NCBI GenBank assembly: GCA_963780655.1
Contig: CAWACP010000007.1
Span: 62,001-126,000 of the forward strand
Reading direction: 5' to 3'
Source of the DNA: CAWACP01 sp963780655
GTDB taxonomy: Bacteria > Acidobacteriota > Terriglobia > Bryobacterales > Bryobacteraceae
DNA: 64,000 nucleotides
Below the pieces are notes generated by a model, which saw nothing but the letters and a program-made list of their open reading frames with translations, was not told where the DNA came from and did not search any database. The translations under genes and the position numbers were made by a program. Positions 1 to 8,134 of this stretch are shown here, in pieces; position 1 is the stretch's first letter, and the number at the start of each line of letters is the position of its first letter.

Positions 1-641
1 ACCGGGGAATCGGAGCTCGTTTCGATAGAAGGCGTCTTCCAGTTGTTCGAGGAAGAGGCGGCGAAACAGCTGGGAAAGCACGCGCACGGGAAGGAAGAAG
101 CCGGGCAGGAGATCCAACGTTCGTGATCGGGCGAGAGACCGCCGCCGGGAATCACACAGTGCAGATGCGGATGATGCAGCAGGTTCTGTCCCCAGGTATG
201 AAGGATGGCGAAGAAGCCGATTGCGGCGCCGAGATGGTTCCTGTCGGCTGCGATGGTCAGCAGCGTCTCAGCGGCGGCGCGGAACAGGATGCCGTAAACC
301 GTCTCTTTGTTGTAGAAGGCGATCTGCGCCATCTGCTCCGGCAGCGTGAAGACCACGTGGAAGTATTCGACCGGCAACAGTTCTGCTGTCCGCGCCGCGA
401 GCCACTTTGCCCTTTCCGCGTTCTGGCATTTCGGACAATGGCGGTTGCGGCAGGAGTTATACGCGTTGCGTGTAAAGTCGCAGCCGTCGCATTTTTCGAC
501 GTGGCCACCGAGAGCCGCCGTGCGGCAGGTCTCGATGGCCCGCATGACGCGCAGTTGCTCGTAAGAAAGCTGGTGAGCTTCCCGGTAAGCGTCGCCATGT
601 TGTCGAAAAATGCCGGCCACTTCGAAAGCGGGCCGCGGCAT
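1..641 (-). pseudogene. IS91-family Y2 transposase, 5' part, frameshifted, runs off the left edge
   Basis: Reading the minus strand from the ATG at 641 gives an IS91-type transposase: an N-terminal zinc-binding region with CRTAALGGHVEKCDGCDF followed by CRNRHCPKC (about residues 40-75). It continues through FTLPEQMAQIAFYNKE and LHTWGQNLLHHPHLH, the region just before the first catalytic tyrosines. IS91 transposases move DNA by rolling-circle transposition. The frame breaks near 108-112: after HERWISC the expected GFFLPVRVLSQLF continues only in another frame, so at least one base (or four) is missing. The start lies a few bases after the stop of the associated recombinase (649), as in two-gene IS91-like elements. 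The C-terminal part with the remaining catalytic residues is outside the window. A sequencing error could mimic the frameshift. Confidence 0.85.
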
Positions 642-648
642 TGCCGGA

Positions 649-850
649 TTATTTCCGGGATTTCCGCTTCGGCTGCGCTGCCGGCGGCTTGACCCCCACA
701 GAGTCGAGCGGACTCGGTGTGCCTGCGATCACATGGGCGGAGACCCTGGTGTAGCGCGCCGTGCTATCGATGCGGCTGTGGCCCAGCAGTACCTGGATGA
801 CTCGCGTGTCCGTGCCGCCTTCCAGAAGGTGCGTGGCGAAGGAGTGGCGC
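649..850 (-). pseudogene. 3' fragment of the IS91-associated tyrosine recombinase (separated by the RIT insertion)
   Basis: The minus strand encodes the tail of a tyrosine recombinase: RHSFATHLLEGGTDTRVIQ, then LLGHSRIDSTARYTRV. These carry the R of HxxR, the LLGH histidine and the nucleophilic tyrosine. The matching 5' part is at 4262-4940, where the frame reads ITAHTLRH and then breaks into foreign sequence. The two parts join cleanly at the codons HTLRH|SFATH once the 3.4-kb insertion is removed. The gene ended at 649 and was followed directly by the IS91 transposase. It is inactive because of the insertion and two further frameshifts. Confidence 0.88.
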
Positions 851-958
851 CTATGCCGCATGCGGCATAGACGCCACTATGCCGCTTCCCGAACTATGCC
901 GCGTGTTAGCAGCCGCGCCGCCACTCGTGGGCATTTGAACGACGGCGACGCGGCATAG
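851..958. repeat. RIT left end: inverted repeat and five CTATGCCGC 9-mers
   Basis: The 9-mer CTATGCCGC occurs at 851-859 (+), 862-870 (-), 877-885 (+), 894-902 (+) and 950-958 (-). The first two form the palindrome CTATGCCGCATGCGGCATAG. The 32-bp terminal inverted repeat is 872-903 and holds two copies 17 bp apart. The inner, reversed copy at 950-958 abuts the first codon of the first recombinase (959), so binding there could also control expression. Spaced 9-mers of this kind look like recombinase binding sites; that role is inferred. Confidence 0.85.
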
Positions 959-2221
959 TTGGACGTGCCCTGGCACTCTGAGAGAGTGATAGACCAACTT
1001 TTCACTTTCTCAAGCACGATTGAACGACTGCGCCAAGGGCCTTTGAATGAACACCTCGACGCCTATGCGACTGCTGTAGCCGATCAGGGCTACACTCACC
1101 ACTCCATCAAGCAGCAGATCGTCGTGATCGCTGATTTCAGCCGATGGCTGAATCGTAAACACATTGACGTCCGGGCTCTGGATAGCAAGGTTGTGGATCG
1201 CTTTCTGCGCCTTCGCCGTCGGCAGCAGCGGGTTCGCCGAGGCGATCCGAAGGCGTTGGAGCGGTTGCTGACCATGCTCCGCCAGATAGGCGTCGTGAAG
1301 GACCTGCCACCGGTCGCGGACACCGCCCAGTCCAGGATCGTCGGCGAGTTCCAACGCTACCTGTTGCAGGAACGCGGCCTGTCCCCTTTAACGCTGCTCA
1401 ACTACGTGCCCGTCGTGGAGCAGTTCCTGGCCGAGCGATTTCACAACAAGGCCCCGAACTTTACCATGCTGCGCGCAACGCACGTCACCGGATTCGTGAT
1501 GCGCCACGCACATCAGTTGAGTCCGGTGCGGGCCGGGTTGATGGTGACGGCGCTTCGAGCTTTCTTTCGCTATCTGCGACACAGCGGAGCAATCGCTACC
1601 GATCTTGCTGGTTGCGTCCCCACGGTCCCTAACTGGTCGCTTTCCACGCTTCCGAGGTTTCTGCCGGCTGCCATGGTGGAGCGTATTCTGAAGTGCTGCG
1701 ATCGAAAGACGTCCGTTGGCAGGCGCAACCATGCCATCTTGTTGCTGCTCGCCCGGCTCGGCCTTCGCGCCGGCGAAGTCGTTGGGCTGAGCCTGGACGA
1801 TATTGACTGGAGCACGAGCCAGATCACCATTCGCGGAAAGGGCGGGAAATCGGCCCAATTGCCGTTGGCCGAAGACGTAGGCGCCGCCCTTGCCGCCTAT
1901 TTACGTCACGACCGCCCGCGGTCGGCCACCCGCAGTGTATTCCTTCGCCATCGGGCTCCGTTGGTCGGTTTGGGGAACTCATCGACGATCTCCTCGCTCG
2001 TCAGGCGCGCCCTGAAACATGCCGGCGTGGAGTCGGCGCACACCGGCGCCCATGTGCTTCGTCACTCCCTGGCCACGAGCCTCCTTCGGCAGGGAGGCTC
2101 GCTGGATGAGATCGGCGAACTGCTGCGGCATCAAAGCCCAAACACGACAGCGATCTACGCCAAAGTAGACGTCACCGCCTTGCACACCCTGGCGTTGCCG
2201 TGGCCAGGGGGTGGTCGATGA
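959..2221 (+). CDS. ritA: RIT tyrosine recombinase A
   Basis: This is a 420-residue tyrosine recombinase. An N-terminal SAM-like core-binding region (about 20-110 and again 125-215) precedes a catalytic domain with the first arginine in LLARLGLRAGEVVGLSLDD, the HxxR box in GAHVLRHSLATSLL, a variant LLRHQS in place of LLGH, and the tyrosine in TTAIYAKVD. All catalytic positions appear filled. The start is uncertain: TTG at 959 lies directly after a CTATGCCGC box, and GTG codons at 965 and 986 are alternatives. The stop overlaps the next start by 4 bp (ATGA), indicating translational coupling. It acts with the two following recombinases in excision and integration of the element (known for the family, not shown here). 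Confidence 0.85.
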   Translation: MDVPWHSERVIDQLFTFSSTIERLRQGPLNEHLDAYATAVADQGYTHHSIKQQIVVIADFSRWLNRKHIDVRALDSKVVDRFLRLRRRQQRVRRGDPKALERLLTMLRQIGVVKDLPPVADTAQSRIVGEFQRYLLQERGLSPLTLLNYVPVVEQFLAERFHNKAPNFTMLRATHVTGFVMRHAHQLSPVRAGLMVTALRAFFRYLRHSGAIATDLAGCVPTVPNWSLSTLPRFLPAAMVERILKCCDRKTSVGRRNHAILLLLARLGLRAGEVVGLSLDDIDWSTSQITIRGKGGKSAQLPLAEDVGAALAAYLRHDRPRSATRSVFLRHRAPLVGLGNSSTISSLVRRALKHAGVESAHTGAHVLRHSLATSLLRQGGSLDEIGELLRHQSPNTTAIYAKVDVTALHTLALPWPGGGR

Positions 2222-3162
2222 ATCGACTCCGCAAGACTGTCCGAGACTACCTGACCATGCGCCGCGGTCTGGGTTTCAAGATGGTTCGACATGAGGCCGC
2301 ACTGCGCGAGTTCGTGTCATTCCTGGCACGAAAGCGTAGTGCACGCATTACCGTAAACCTGGCACTGGAATGGGCCACGCAAAATGCCCATCACACACCC
2401 GGTGAGTGGGCGATGCGGCTCAGCATCGTGCGTGGCTTCGCCCGGCACTGGAGTGCGACGGAGCCCTCGACAGAAGTCCCTCCACTCGGGCTGCTGCCTT
2501 ACCGGCCCAAACGCGCTCAACCATACTTCTATTCCGATCACGAGATCCAAACACTGCTGAACGCGGCTAAAAGCCGTCCTTCCATCGACCCGCTGCGTCC
2601 CTGGGCCTACCGGTGTCTGTTCGGGTTGCTGGCGGTCACAGGTATGCGGTTGGGTGAGGCGCTCAACCTCCGACCTGGCGATATGGATTGGTCTGAAGGC
2701 ATTCTCACGATTCGAGGGGCCAAGTTCGGAAAGTCCCGTCTGGTTCCACTGCATCCCTCGACTTGTAAGGTCCTGGCCGACTATGCGAGACGCAGGGATG
2801 AGCGCTTCGGCGTGCCCGCCGAGGGATATTTCCTGGTAAACCTGAACGGCAACCGATTGGACAAAGGCGAGGTCCACCGGGCGTTCTACATCCTATCCCG
2901 ACAGATCGGATTGCGTGCTGTGGACGCCAGCCGTGGCCCGCGCCTGCACGATTTTCGACGCCGATTTGCGGTCGAGACTCTGCTGCGCTGGTATCGCAAC
3001 GGCGAAGACCCTAAGCGGCGCTTGCCGATCTTGTCGACCTATCTCGGGCATGCCCACGTTACAGACACCTATTGGTATCTGACCGGCACTCCTGAACTGT
3101 TGGGGGCAGCGGCCAAAAGGCTGGAGAAACGATGGGAGGGCTTGAATGCGGGATCCCGCTAA
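2218..3162 (+). CDS. ritB: RIT tyrosine recombinase B
   Basis: This is a 314-residue tyrosine recombinase starting at the ATG that overlaps the previous stop. The catalytic domain shows VTGMRLGEALNLRPGDMDW (first Arg), the box RLHDFRRRFAVETLL, the histidine in LSTYLGHAHVTDTYWY and a following tyrosine. The sequence GDMDWSEGILTIRGAKFGKSR holds the beta-hairpin lysine expected between the first Arg and the HxxR box. It is the middle gene of the trio, and its 3' end overlaps the third gene by 17 bp. Tandem overlapping genes imply one transcript and fixed stoichiometry. Confidence 0.86.
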   Translation: MNRLRKTVRDYLTMRRGLGFKMVRHEAALREFVSFLARKRSARITVNLALEWATQNAHHTPGEWAMRLSIVRGFARHWSATEPSTEVPPLGLLPYRPKRAQPYFYSDHEIQTLLNAAKSRPSIDPLRPWAYRCLFGLLAVTGMRLGEALNLRPGDMDWSEGILTIRGAKFGKSRLVPLHPSTCKVLADYARRRDERFGVPAEGYFLVNLNGNRLDKGEVHRAFYILSRQIGLRAVDASRGPRLHDFRRRFAVETLLRWYRNGEDPKRRLPILSTYLGHAHVTDTYWYLTGTPELLGAAAKRLEKRWEGLNAGSR

Positions 3163-4144
3163 CCTTCCTGCCTTGTTGCAGTCGTTCTTTATTACCCGTT
3201 TGATGACGCAGCGGAAAGTCAGCCCACACACCATCGCCTCCTATCGCGACACGTTCCGCCTGCTGTTGCAGTTCGCCCAGAAACGGCTACATAAGGCCCC
3301 CTCTCAGTTGGGTCTGGACGATGTAGATGCCTCTTTAGTGGGGGCGTTCCTGGAAGATCTGGAGAACCGGCGTCACAATGGCGCCAGAAGTCGGAACCTC
3401 CGTTTGACGGCCATCCGGTCGTTTTTTCGCTACGCCTCGCTGGAAGCGCCGGCGCACAGTGGAATCATCCAACGAGTGCTGGCGATTCCGAACCAACGGC
3501 AGCGACGTGCCCTGGTGGGTTTTCTCACCCGGCCCGAGATCGAGGCGCTACTGGCGGCGCCGAATCGAACGACGTGGCTGGGACGGCGCGACCACGCCTT
3601 TCTGCTCACCGCCGTTCAGACCGGCCTGCGATTGTCCGAGATGACCGCGTTGCGGCACGAGGACGTCTCGCTCGGAGCCGGCGCACATGTGCGTTGTCGG
3701 GGAAAGGGACGAAAGGAACGCTGTACGCCCTTGGCCAAACCCACGGCCGCGGTCCTGAAAAGTTGGATGCGAGAACAAGGCGGAGGAGATTCCAGGACGC
3801 TCTTTCCCAGCACCCGCGGCGGACCTTTGAGTGCCGATGGCGTTCAGCACTTGCTGGCACGCCACGTGGCGCAGGCGCGGAAGAACTGCGTTTCGCTGCG
3901 CAAGAAAAGGGTTTCACCCCACGTGCTTCGCCACGCCGCTGCCATGGAACTGCTACAGGCCGGTGTGGATCGAGCGGTGATTGCGCTGTGGCTCGGCCAC
4001 GAATCCGTCGAAACCACCCAGATCTATCTCGATGCCGACCTCGCCTTGAAGGAACAAGCATTAGCCAGGACCAATCCAGTTAAAGGCGCGCCCAAGCGCT
4101 ACCAACCGGACGACGAGTTGCTGGCCTTCCTCAAACAACTCTGA
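3146..4144 (+). CDS. ritC: RIT tyrosine recombinase C
   Basis: This is a 332-residue XerC/XerD-like tyrosine recombinase. The N-terminal core-binding domain begins around KVSPHTIASYRDTFRLLLQF. The catalytic domain has TAVQTGLRLSEMTALRHEDV (Arg), CRGKGRKERCTPL (Lys hairpin), SPHVLRHAAAMELL (HxxR), WLGHESVETTQIY (His and nucleophilic Tyr). The start is supported by GGGAGGG seven bases upstream, inside the end of the previous gene. Of the three it is the most canonical, with an intact WLGH box, so it may supply most of the catalysis; this is inference. Confidence 0.87.
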   Translation: MRDPANLPALLQSFFITRLMTQRKVSPHTIASYRDTFRLLLQFAQKRLHKAPSQLGLDDVDASLVGAFLEDLENRRHNGARSRNLRLTAIRSFFRYASLEAPAHSGIIQRVLAIPNQRQRRALVGFLTRPEIEALLAAPNRTTWLGRRDHAFLLTAVQTGLRLSEMTALRHEDVSLGAGAHVRCRGKGRKERCTPLAKPTAAVLKSWMREQGGGDSRTLFPSTRGGPLSADGVQHLLARHVAQARKNCVSLRKKRVSPHVLRHAAAMELLQAGVDRAVIALWLGHESVETTQIYLDADLALKEQALARTNPVKGAPKRYQPDDELLAFLKQL

Positions 4145-4159
4145 TCCCAAGCATCCGGA

Positions 4160-4267
4160 CTATGCCGCATGTTGAACGGCCGACGAGCAAGCAGCCTTGT
4201 ATCCTGCCAGCCTTGGACCGGTTCGTTTTGATCCTCGCGGCATAGTCCGGGAAGCGGCATAGTGGCG
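4160..4267. repeat. RIT right end: inverted repeat and three CTATGCCGC 9-mers
   Basis: The 9-mer is at 4160-4168 (+), 4237-4245 (-) and 4254-4262 (-). The terminal repeat 4236-4267 is the reverse complement of 872-903 with one mismatch. An inner copy faces the opposite way, as at the left end, so the two ends have the same overall design. The inner copies also share the extension ACTATGCCGCRTGTTR with 893-908. Confidence 0.85.
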
Positions 4268-4940
4268 CAGCGTATGGGCGGTGATGCGTTTTGTCAGGCC
4301 GCATTGCCGCGCAGCGTCCCGGCAGGCATTGGAAAGCGAGGTCGGGTGAGATGTTTGTTTTCGCGCCACGAGGGAAACATCCAGAGGCGTGGCCGGGCGG
4401 CGCGCCAGTAGCGCCGGAGTACGGCCAGCAGCCGGGGCGACAACATAACGTAGCGGTCTTTCCTGCCCTTACCCTGTTCGACTCGGATCAGCATGCGTTT
4501 GGAATCGATGTCGCTTACTTTGACGGCGGCGGCTTCGGCAATGCGCAGGCCGGCCCCGTAACAGAGCATCAGCGCGGCCCGGTACTTCAGGCTGGGGACG
4601 TAGTCGAAAAAGCCGGCGACTTCTTCCGGGTCGAGCACGACCGGGAGGGTTTCGGCAACACGCACCCGAGGAAAGCACTGTTTGCCCCAGGGATTTCCAG
4701 CGTCACGGTATAGAGAAACTGAACCGACGAAATGAATGTATTGACGCTTTGCGGCGACAACTTTCGCTCGTTCAGCAGATGAATCTCGTACTGCCGGATG
4801 GCCTCCAGATCGAGATCCTCCGGGCTCTTGTTATAGAACTTCGCGAACTCGGCGACGTAGTGGATGTAACTTCGTTGTGTGGTGGGCGCGAGGCCACGCA
4901 CTTGCATGTCCTCGATAAAACGCTGTCTGAGCGGTGTCAT
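4262..4940 (-). pseudogene. 5' part of the IS91-associated tyrosine recombinase, two frameshifts, truncated by the RIT element
   Basis: From the ATG at 4940 (AAGGA upstream) the minus strand reads MTPLRQRFIEDMQVRG..., a core-binding domain, up to FLYTVTLEIP near 4694. A single-base deletion there shifts the frame, and RVAETLPVVLDPEEVAGFF with CYGAGLRIAEAAAVK (first catalytic Arg) and GKGRKDRYVMLSP follows in the next frame. A second shift near 4345 restores TSLSNACRDAARQCG and ITAHTLRH, where the RIT element starts. Removing the insertion joins it to 649-850. Two frameshifts plus the insertion show that this element is dead. Confidence 0.87.
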
Positions 4941-5105
4941 ATCGGGTCCTTCGGATTGGAATGTGGTTACTGGGAATAACCGTCCTCCAGTCTGGAGGAA
5001 ACCTCGCGCCCGCCGCTGAGGCAATTGCACCAGCCGCCCGCTTACGCGCCACTGGCTGTACCGCGAAGCGGTTTAGTTCACCGCTGGAATGCCTGTACAG
5101 ACTCC
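4941..5105. other. Spacer holding the presumed left end of the IS91-like element
   Basis: No coding potential is seen. Two short palindromes occur, GGTTACTGGGAATAACC (4965-4981) and CCTCCAGTCTGGAGG (4984-4998). One end of the IS91-like element should lie here, but without an intact relative I cannot fix its terminus. Confidence 0.4.
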
Positions 5106-5366
5106 TCAGAAAATCCGCCGGCGGGGCCGGATCGCGTGGTACAGGAACAGGAGAACGACGGCGCCCAGTGTCGCCACAAAGAGGCTGTATAGATTCAGGC
5201 CATTTACTCCGGCGTGACCGAAAAGGTGGAACAGCCAGCCTCCCACAAGTGCTCCCACGATACCGAGTAAAATGTCCAGCACCATGCCCTCGCCGCGGCG
5301 GTTCACAATGTGACTCGCAATGAACCCGGCAACCAGACCGAGTAGTATCCACACAAAGAACGACAT
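5106..5366 (-). CDS. GlsB/YeaQ/YmgE-family stress-response membrane protein
   Basis: This is an 86-residue integral membrane protein with three hydrophobic segments: MSFFVWILLGLVAGFIASHI, VLDILLGIVGALVGGWLFHL and LYSLFVATLGAVVLLFLYHA. The spacing and the glycine-rich GLVAGFIA and GIVGALVGGWLF segments are typical of the transglycosylase-associated/YeaQ family, small inner-membrane proteins linked to stress responses with no defined activity. The start at 5366 is chosen over an upstream in-frame ATG because GGAGGAG lies at the right distance and the family begins at this hydrophobic segment. It is transcribed toward the mobile element and is probably monocistronic. Confidence 0.85.
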   Translation of the reverse strand: MSFFVWILLGLVAGFIASHIVNRRGEGMVLDILLGIVGALVGGWLFHLFGHAGVNGLNLYSLFVATLGAVVLLFLYHAIRPRRRIF

Positions 5367-5411
5367 AACGATCGACTCCTCCGGTTGTCGATTGTGCAAG
5401 CGGGCTGCCAA

Positions 5412-6779
5412 TCAGAGCGGGAACTGCACGTTGTGCGCGACAAAATCGGAGCGGATCCAGGCGCGCGTGTCCTCCTCGATCACGTATGAGCCAGGGCCAC
5501 TTGGCGCATGGCTTATCCCGATGTAGACGGGATCGAGCGAGAACTCCGCCGGCCAGGGCGATACCCACTTGGGCGCCACGATGACGGTTTCGTCAGCGGA
5601 ACGGTAAGGCGGCCGGAATGCCGATTTACAGAAAACCCAATCGTCGGCGGTGGGGCCTGCCTCGCACACGGCGCCCCCGGGCAATCGCATCACGGCGCCG
5701 CGCTGAAGCGGCCTCGTCGTCTGTTTCGAGACCACCACGAACATGGATCCTTTCACCGTCGCGCGGGAGTTCTGGACGCGGCCGTATTCTCTCCGCGGCA
5801 GAACCAGGTCGTAGAACGGCGAGAACCCCTGCTGTTCCCAACCGGACGACCAGTGCAGGCCCCGCGGCGAATCGATGGTGAAGTTCACCATCGACAGATT
5901 GGCATATTCACCCTTCGGCACATTGGCGAAAGCGATGGGAATTTCAACTCTGACCATCGGCCCTTCGCTTCTGTAGGAAGGGGTGGCCCACACCCAATCC
6001 TGAACGAAGGCGCGAATGTTGCGAGTCTCGGGCTGCCGGAAGATGCGGGTCTGAAGAGCGGCCTGAGCGGTTGCCGGAATACCGGCGCACGCGGCGAGCG
6101 CGGCCACGGCGGTGACCGTCACCGCCACCACCGATGCTCCCGTGGATCGGCGCGCATATTGCCAGAGAACGATCGGCACAGCGCCAACACAGAGAATGAC
6201 CACCGCTACGCCGTTGTTGAGCCATGCGCCGCCCGACAGATCGATGCTCAGGAATGCGTCCGCGCCGTAAAAGAAGGCGACAACGGCGGCGAGGACAGTC
6301 AATACGAATTGCAGCAGGTTTCGCGTAACGGCCGCCACCGCGAATACCGGCGCCAACAGAAACAGAATGGCCGCGAACTGCAGCCACAGCAGTTTCGGGA
6401 GTGCGTCGATGGGGCTGAAACCCGATACCGCCAGCAGCAGCATCTGCGCGGCGAGGAGCGGCGCGTTGACGAATGCGAGAACGAACAGGACCTTCGCGGC
6501 CAGAAGTTGCCGCCACGAGTAGGGCCGGGTTATCCAGAACTGGCGCTGCCCCGGGAGCGCCTCCTCGCGGATGAGCTCGGAGATGAGAACCCACCATGCA
6601 AAGACGAGGAACACGCCGCTGTAATATGCGACCGTCCCGCGGAAGTCGAACGTTGGGCGGCGCGTCAGGTCCAGCCTGATGTGCGCCCACGTGAAGCCGG
6701 CGAGAAGCGCCAGAACGATGCCGATGTGCGCGCGCAATGCGCGGACGTCCTTACGAAAGATATGCAGTGCCTGTGCCAT
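5412..6779 (-). CDS. ABC-2-type exporter permease with a large extracytoplasmic C-terminal part
   Basis: The protein is 455 residues and starts at MAQALHIFRKDVRAL. About 220 N-terminal residues form several membrane spans (for example IGIVLALLAGFTWAHI, YYSGVFLVFAWWVLISEL, LLAAKVLFVLAFVNAPLLAA, LAPVFAVAAVTRNLLQFVL). The C-terminal half (from about residue 240) is mostly polar, with a final stretch VQFPL, and probably lies outside the membrane. GGAGG sits upstream of the ATG. The gene follows the ATPase by 13 bp and is last in a GntR-ATPase-permease operon, so it is the channel of that transporter. An in-frame frame extends far upstream but overlaps the ATPase and is not used. The substrate is unknown; related operons often respond to cell-envelope stress or antibiotics. 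Confidence 0.82.
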   Translation of the reverse strand: MAQALHIFRKDVRALRAHIGIVLALLAGFTWAHIRLDLTRRPTFDFRGTVAYYSGVFLVFAWWVLISELIREEALPGQRQFWITRPYSWRQLLAAKVLFVLAFVNAPLLAAQMLLLAVSGFSPIDALPKLLWLQFAAILFLLAPVFAVAAVTRNLLQFVLTVLAAVVAFFYGADAFLSIDLSGGAWLNNGVAVVILCVGAVPIVLWQYARRSTGASVVAVTVTAVAALAACAGIPATAQAALQTRIFRQPETRNIRAFVQDWVWATPSYRSEGPMVRVEIPIAFANVPKGEYANLSMVNFTIDSPRGLHWSSGWEQQGFSPFYDLVLPRREYGRVQNSRATVKGSMFVVVSKQTTRPLQRGAVMRLPGGAVCEAGPTADDWVFCKSAFRPPYRSADETVIVAPKWVSPWPAEFSLDPVYIGISHAPSGPGSYVIEEDTRAWIRSDFVAHNVQFPL

Positions 6780-6792
6780 CACGAGTACCTCC

Positions 6793-7698
6793 TTACGCGG
6801 CCGCCACGCTTCGAGTCGACTTCGCCACGGTGACGAAGATGGACCGCAGCGGCATCGCGGACGCCGAAATGTCCCGCACGCCGTCGAACCTTGCTCGTAT
6901 CTCGGCGGGCGTGCACTGGGGATCGTACCGGCTTTCAGTGAAGCGAATGAGCGCCGCCGACGATTCGGGCCGCAGCCAGTTCGCGGGCCAATCGAGGGGT
7001 AAAGGCGGCGCGGCATCGAAGGTGACCTCGATTTCGCGGAAGCGCTGGGCAAGGGCCGCCAGCTCCTCCGAGAACTGAATGCGTCCGTTCTCGAGATATG
7101 CGACATGGGTGGCGAACGTCTCGATGTCGCCCAGATCGTGCGACGAGATGAAGATGGTGGTCTCTTCGCTGCGCTCGATCAGGCCTTCGATGAACTCGTC
7201 GCGCGCCAGCGGGTCGAGGCCGGTGAACGGCTCATCGAGCACCACCAGCTCGGGCCGGTAGGCGAGCGACGAAGCGAGCGCCGCCTTCATGCGCATGCCG
7301 CGCGACAGTTCCTTCAGGCGTCGATTACCAGGCAGGCCGAACTCGCGCACAAGCTGCGCCGCCAGTTGGTCGTCCCACGCCGGATAGAAGGGCCGCAGAT
7401 AATTCAGAAAATAGTCCACGGTCATCCATTCCGGCATTTCCTGGTTCTCGGAAACATAGCCGATGCGGGTGAACGCGGCTCCGGCGAGACGACGCGAGTC
7501 TATGCCCAGCACTTCGGCGCGGCCGGCGGTGGGCCGGATTATGTTCATCAGAATCCTGATGGTAGTGGTCTTGCCTGCGCCGTTGGGACCGATGAGGGCG
7601 AACAGCGCGCCCTTCGGAACCGCCAGTTCGATGCCATTCAGAACCGGTGTCCAGCGGAACGTTTTGGTTAATCCGGAAGTGCGGATCGGTTCGTTCAT
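6793..7698 (-). CDS. ABC transporter ATP-binding protein
   Basis: This is a 301-residue ABC ATPase of the ABC-2 export class. Walker A is GPNGAGKTTT (about residues 37-46), the Q-loop region is YVSENQEMPEWMTV, the signature is LSRGMRMK (a variant of LSGGQ), Walker B is LVVLDEPFTGLDP, and the H-loop is ISSHD. About 90 C-terminal residues form an accessory domain after the core. Its ATG overlaps the stop of the GntR gene by 4 bp, so regulator and ATPase are translationally coupled. It powers the permease encoded downstream. The YtrA-GntR/ABC layout suggests induction by an envelope-active compound, which is inference. Confidence 0.9.
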   Translation of the reverse strand: MNEPIRTSGLTKTFRWTPVLNGIELAVPKGALFALIGPNGAGKTTTIRILMNIIRPTAGRAEVLGIDSRRLAGAAFTRIGYVSENQEMPEWMTVDYFLNYLRPFYPAWDDQLAAQLVREFGLPGNRRLKELSRGMRMKAALASSLAYRPELVVLDEPFTGLDPLARDEFIEGLIERSEETTIFISSHDLGDIETFATHVAYLENGRIQFSEELAALAQRFREIEVTFDAAPPLPLDWPANWLRPESSAALIRFTESRYDPQCTPAEIRARFDGVRDISASAMPLRSIFVTVAKSTRSVAAA

Positions 7699-8111
7699 TT
7701 CCTGCGAACTCCCCTCGGCGCCAGTGTCTCGTCGGGCGCAAGTTTGTCCCAGTGATCGGCGAGTGCGCCGGCAACGTTGTCGAGCGTGAGGCCCAGCCGG
7801 CGCGCTTCCACCACCAGCCGTTCGAGATCGCGGTCGAGCAGATGTGCGCGCTCGGCGGCGCTGGAGCGCTGCGGCGGCGCGACCACGGTGCCGGCGCCCG
7901 AACGCACCTCCAGCAGACCTTCGTTGATGAGGTGCGTGACCACTTTGTGCGCGGTGTTGGGATTGATTTTGAGCCCTTTGCTCAGTGTGCGTACCGACGG
8001 AAACGGATCGCCAGGGCGCATCTGGCCGGAGACTACGGCCTTTCTGGCGGCGTAGACCACCTGCTCGTAGAGCGCCATGCCGGGCTGAAACGAGAGGCGG
8101 AACGGTATCAC
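7695..8111 (-). CDS. GntR-family regulator, YtrA-like
   Basis: This is a 138-residue repressor. The winged helix covers residues 1-75, with LYEQVVYAARKAVVSGQMRPGD, then the recognition region FPSVRTLSKGLKINPNTAHK and the wing LINEGLLEVRSGAGTVVA. A short C-terminal helical region (about 60 residues) follows instead of a large ligand domain, which is the YtrA subfamily pattern. I place the start at GTG 8111 because the aligned family start begins near IPFRLSF and because a good promoter lies immediately upstream. It heads the ABC exporter operon and most likely represses it through the palindrome at 8116-8134. Confidence 0.85.
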   Translation of the reverse strand: MIPFRLSFQPGMALYEQVVYAARKAVVSGQMRPGDPFPSVRTLSKGLKINPNTAHKVVTHLINEGLLEVRSGAGTVVAPPQRSSAAERAHLLDRDLERLVVEARRLGLTLDNVAGALADHWDKLAPDETLAPRGVRRK

Positions 8112-8115
8112 AGGT

Positions 8116-8134
8116 GTACTATGACAGATAGTAC
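8116..8134 (-). promoter_or_regulatory. Operator of the YtrA-like repressor
   Basis: GTACTAT-gacag-ATAGTAC is a perfect 7-5-7 inverted repeat. It overlaps the -10 box and spacer of the promoter at 8118-8146 and lies 5 bp upstream of the GTG. GTxxTA-type palindromes at this position are the known operators of YtrA regulators. Binding would block transcription of the regulator-ABC operon (autorepression). Confidence 0.8.

Larger units (their letters stand above)
851..4267 (+). mobile_element. RIT (recombinase-in-trio) element inserted in an IS91-associated recombinase gene
   Basis: Three overlapping co-directional tyrosine recombinase genes (959-4144) are bracketed by 32-bp inverted repeats (872-903 and 4236-4267) that differ at one base. 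The host gene resumes on both sides within its active-site codons. The 7-mer GTGGCGC occurs at both junctions (844-850 and 4262-4268), consistent with a target duplication or crossover overlap. No passenger gene is present. Three tandem recombinases with terminal inverted repeats match the described RIT elements; the recombinases also resemble the TnpA/TnpB recombinases of Tn554-like transposons. The outermost left 20 bp (851-870) form a separate perfect palindrome, so the exact left end is uncertain. Confidence 0.85.

Noticed and set aside
5508..6833. A 441-codon plus-strand frame opposite the ABC permease
   Set aside because: Shadow frame; the opposite strand has clear membrane-span and operon evidence.
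6780..7106. N-terminal extension of the ABC permease
   Set aside because: The extra residues overlap the ATPase gene in another frame; the ATG at 6779 has a good ribosome site and begins the family-like sequence.
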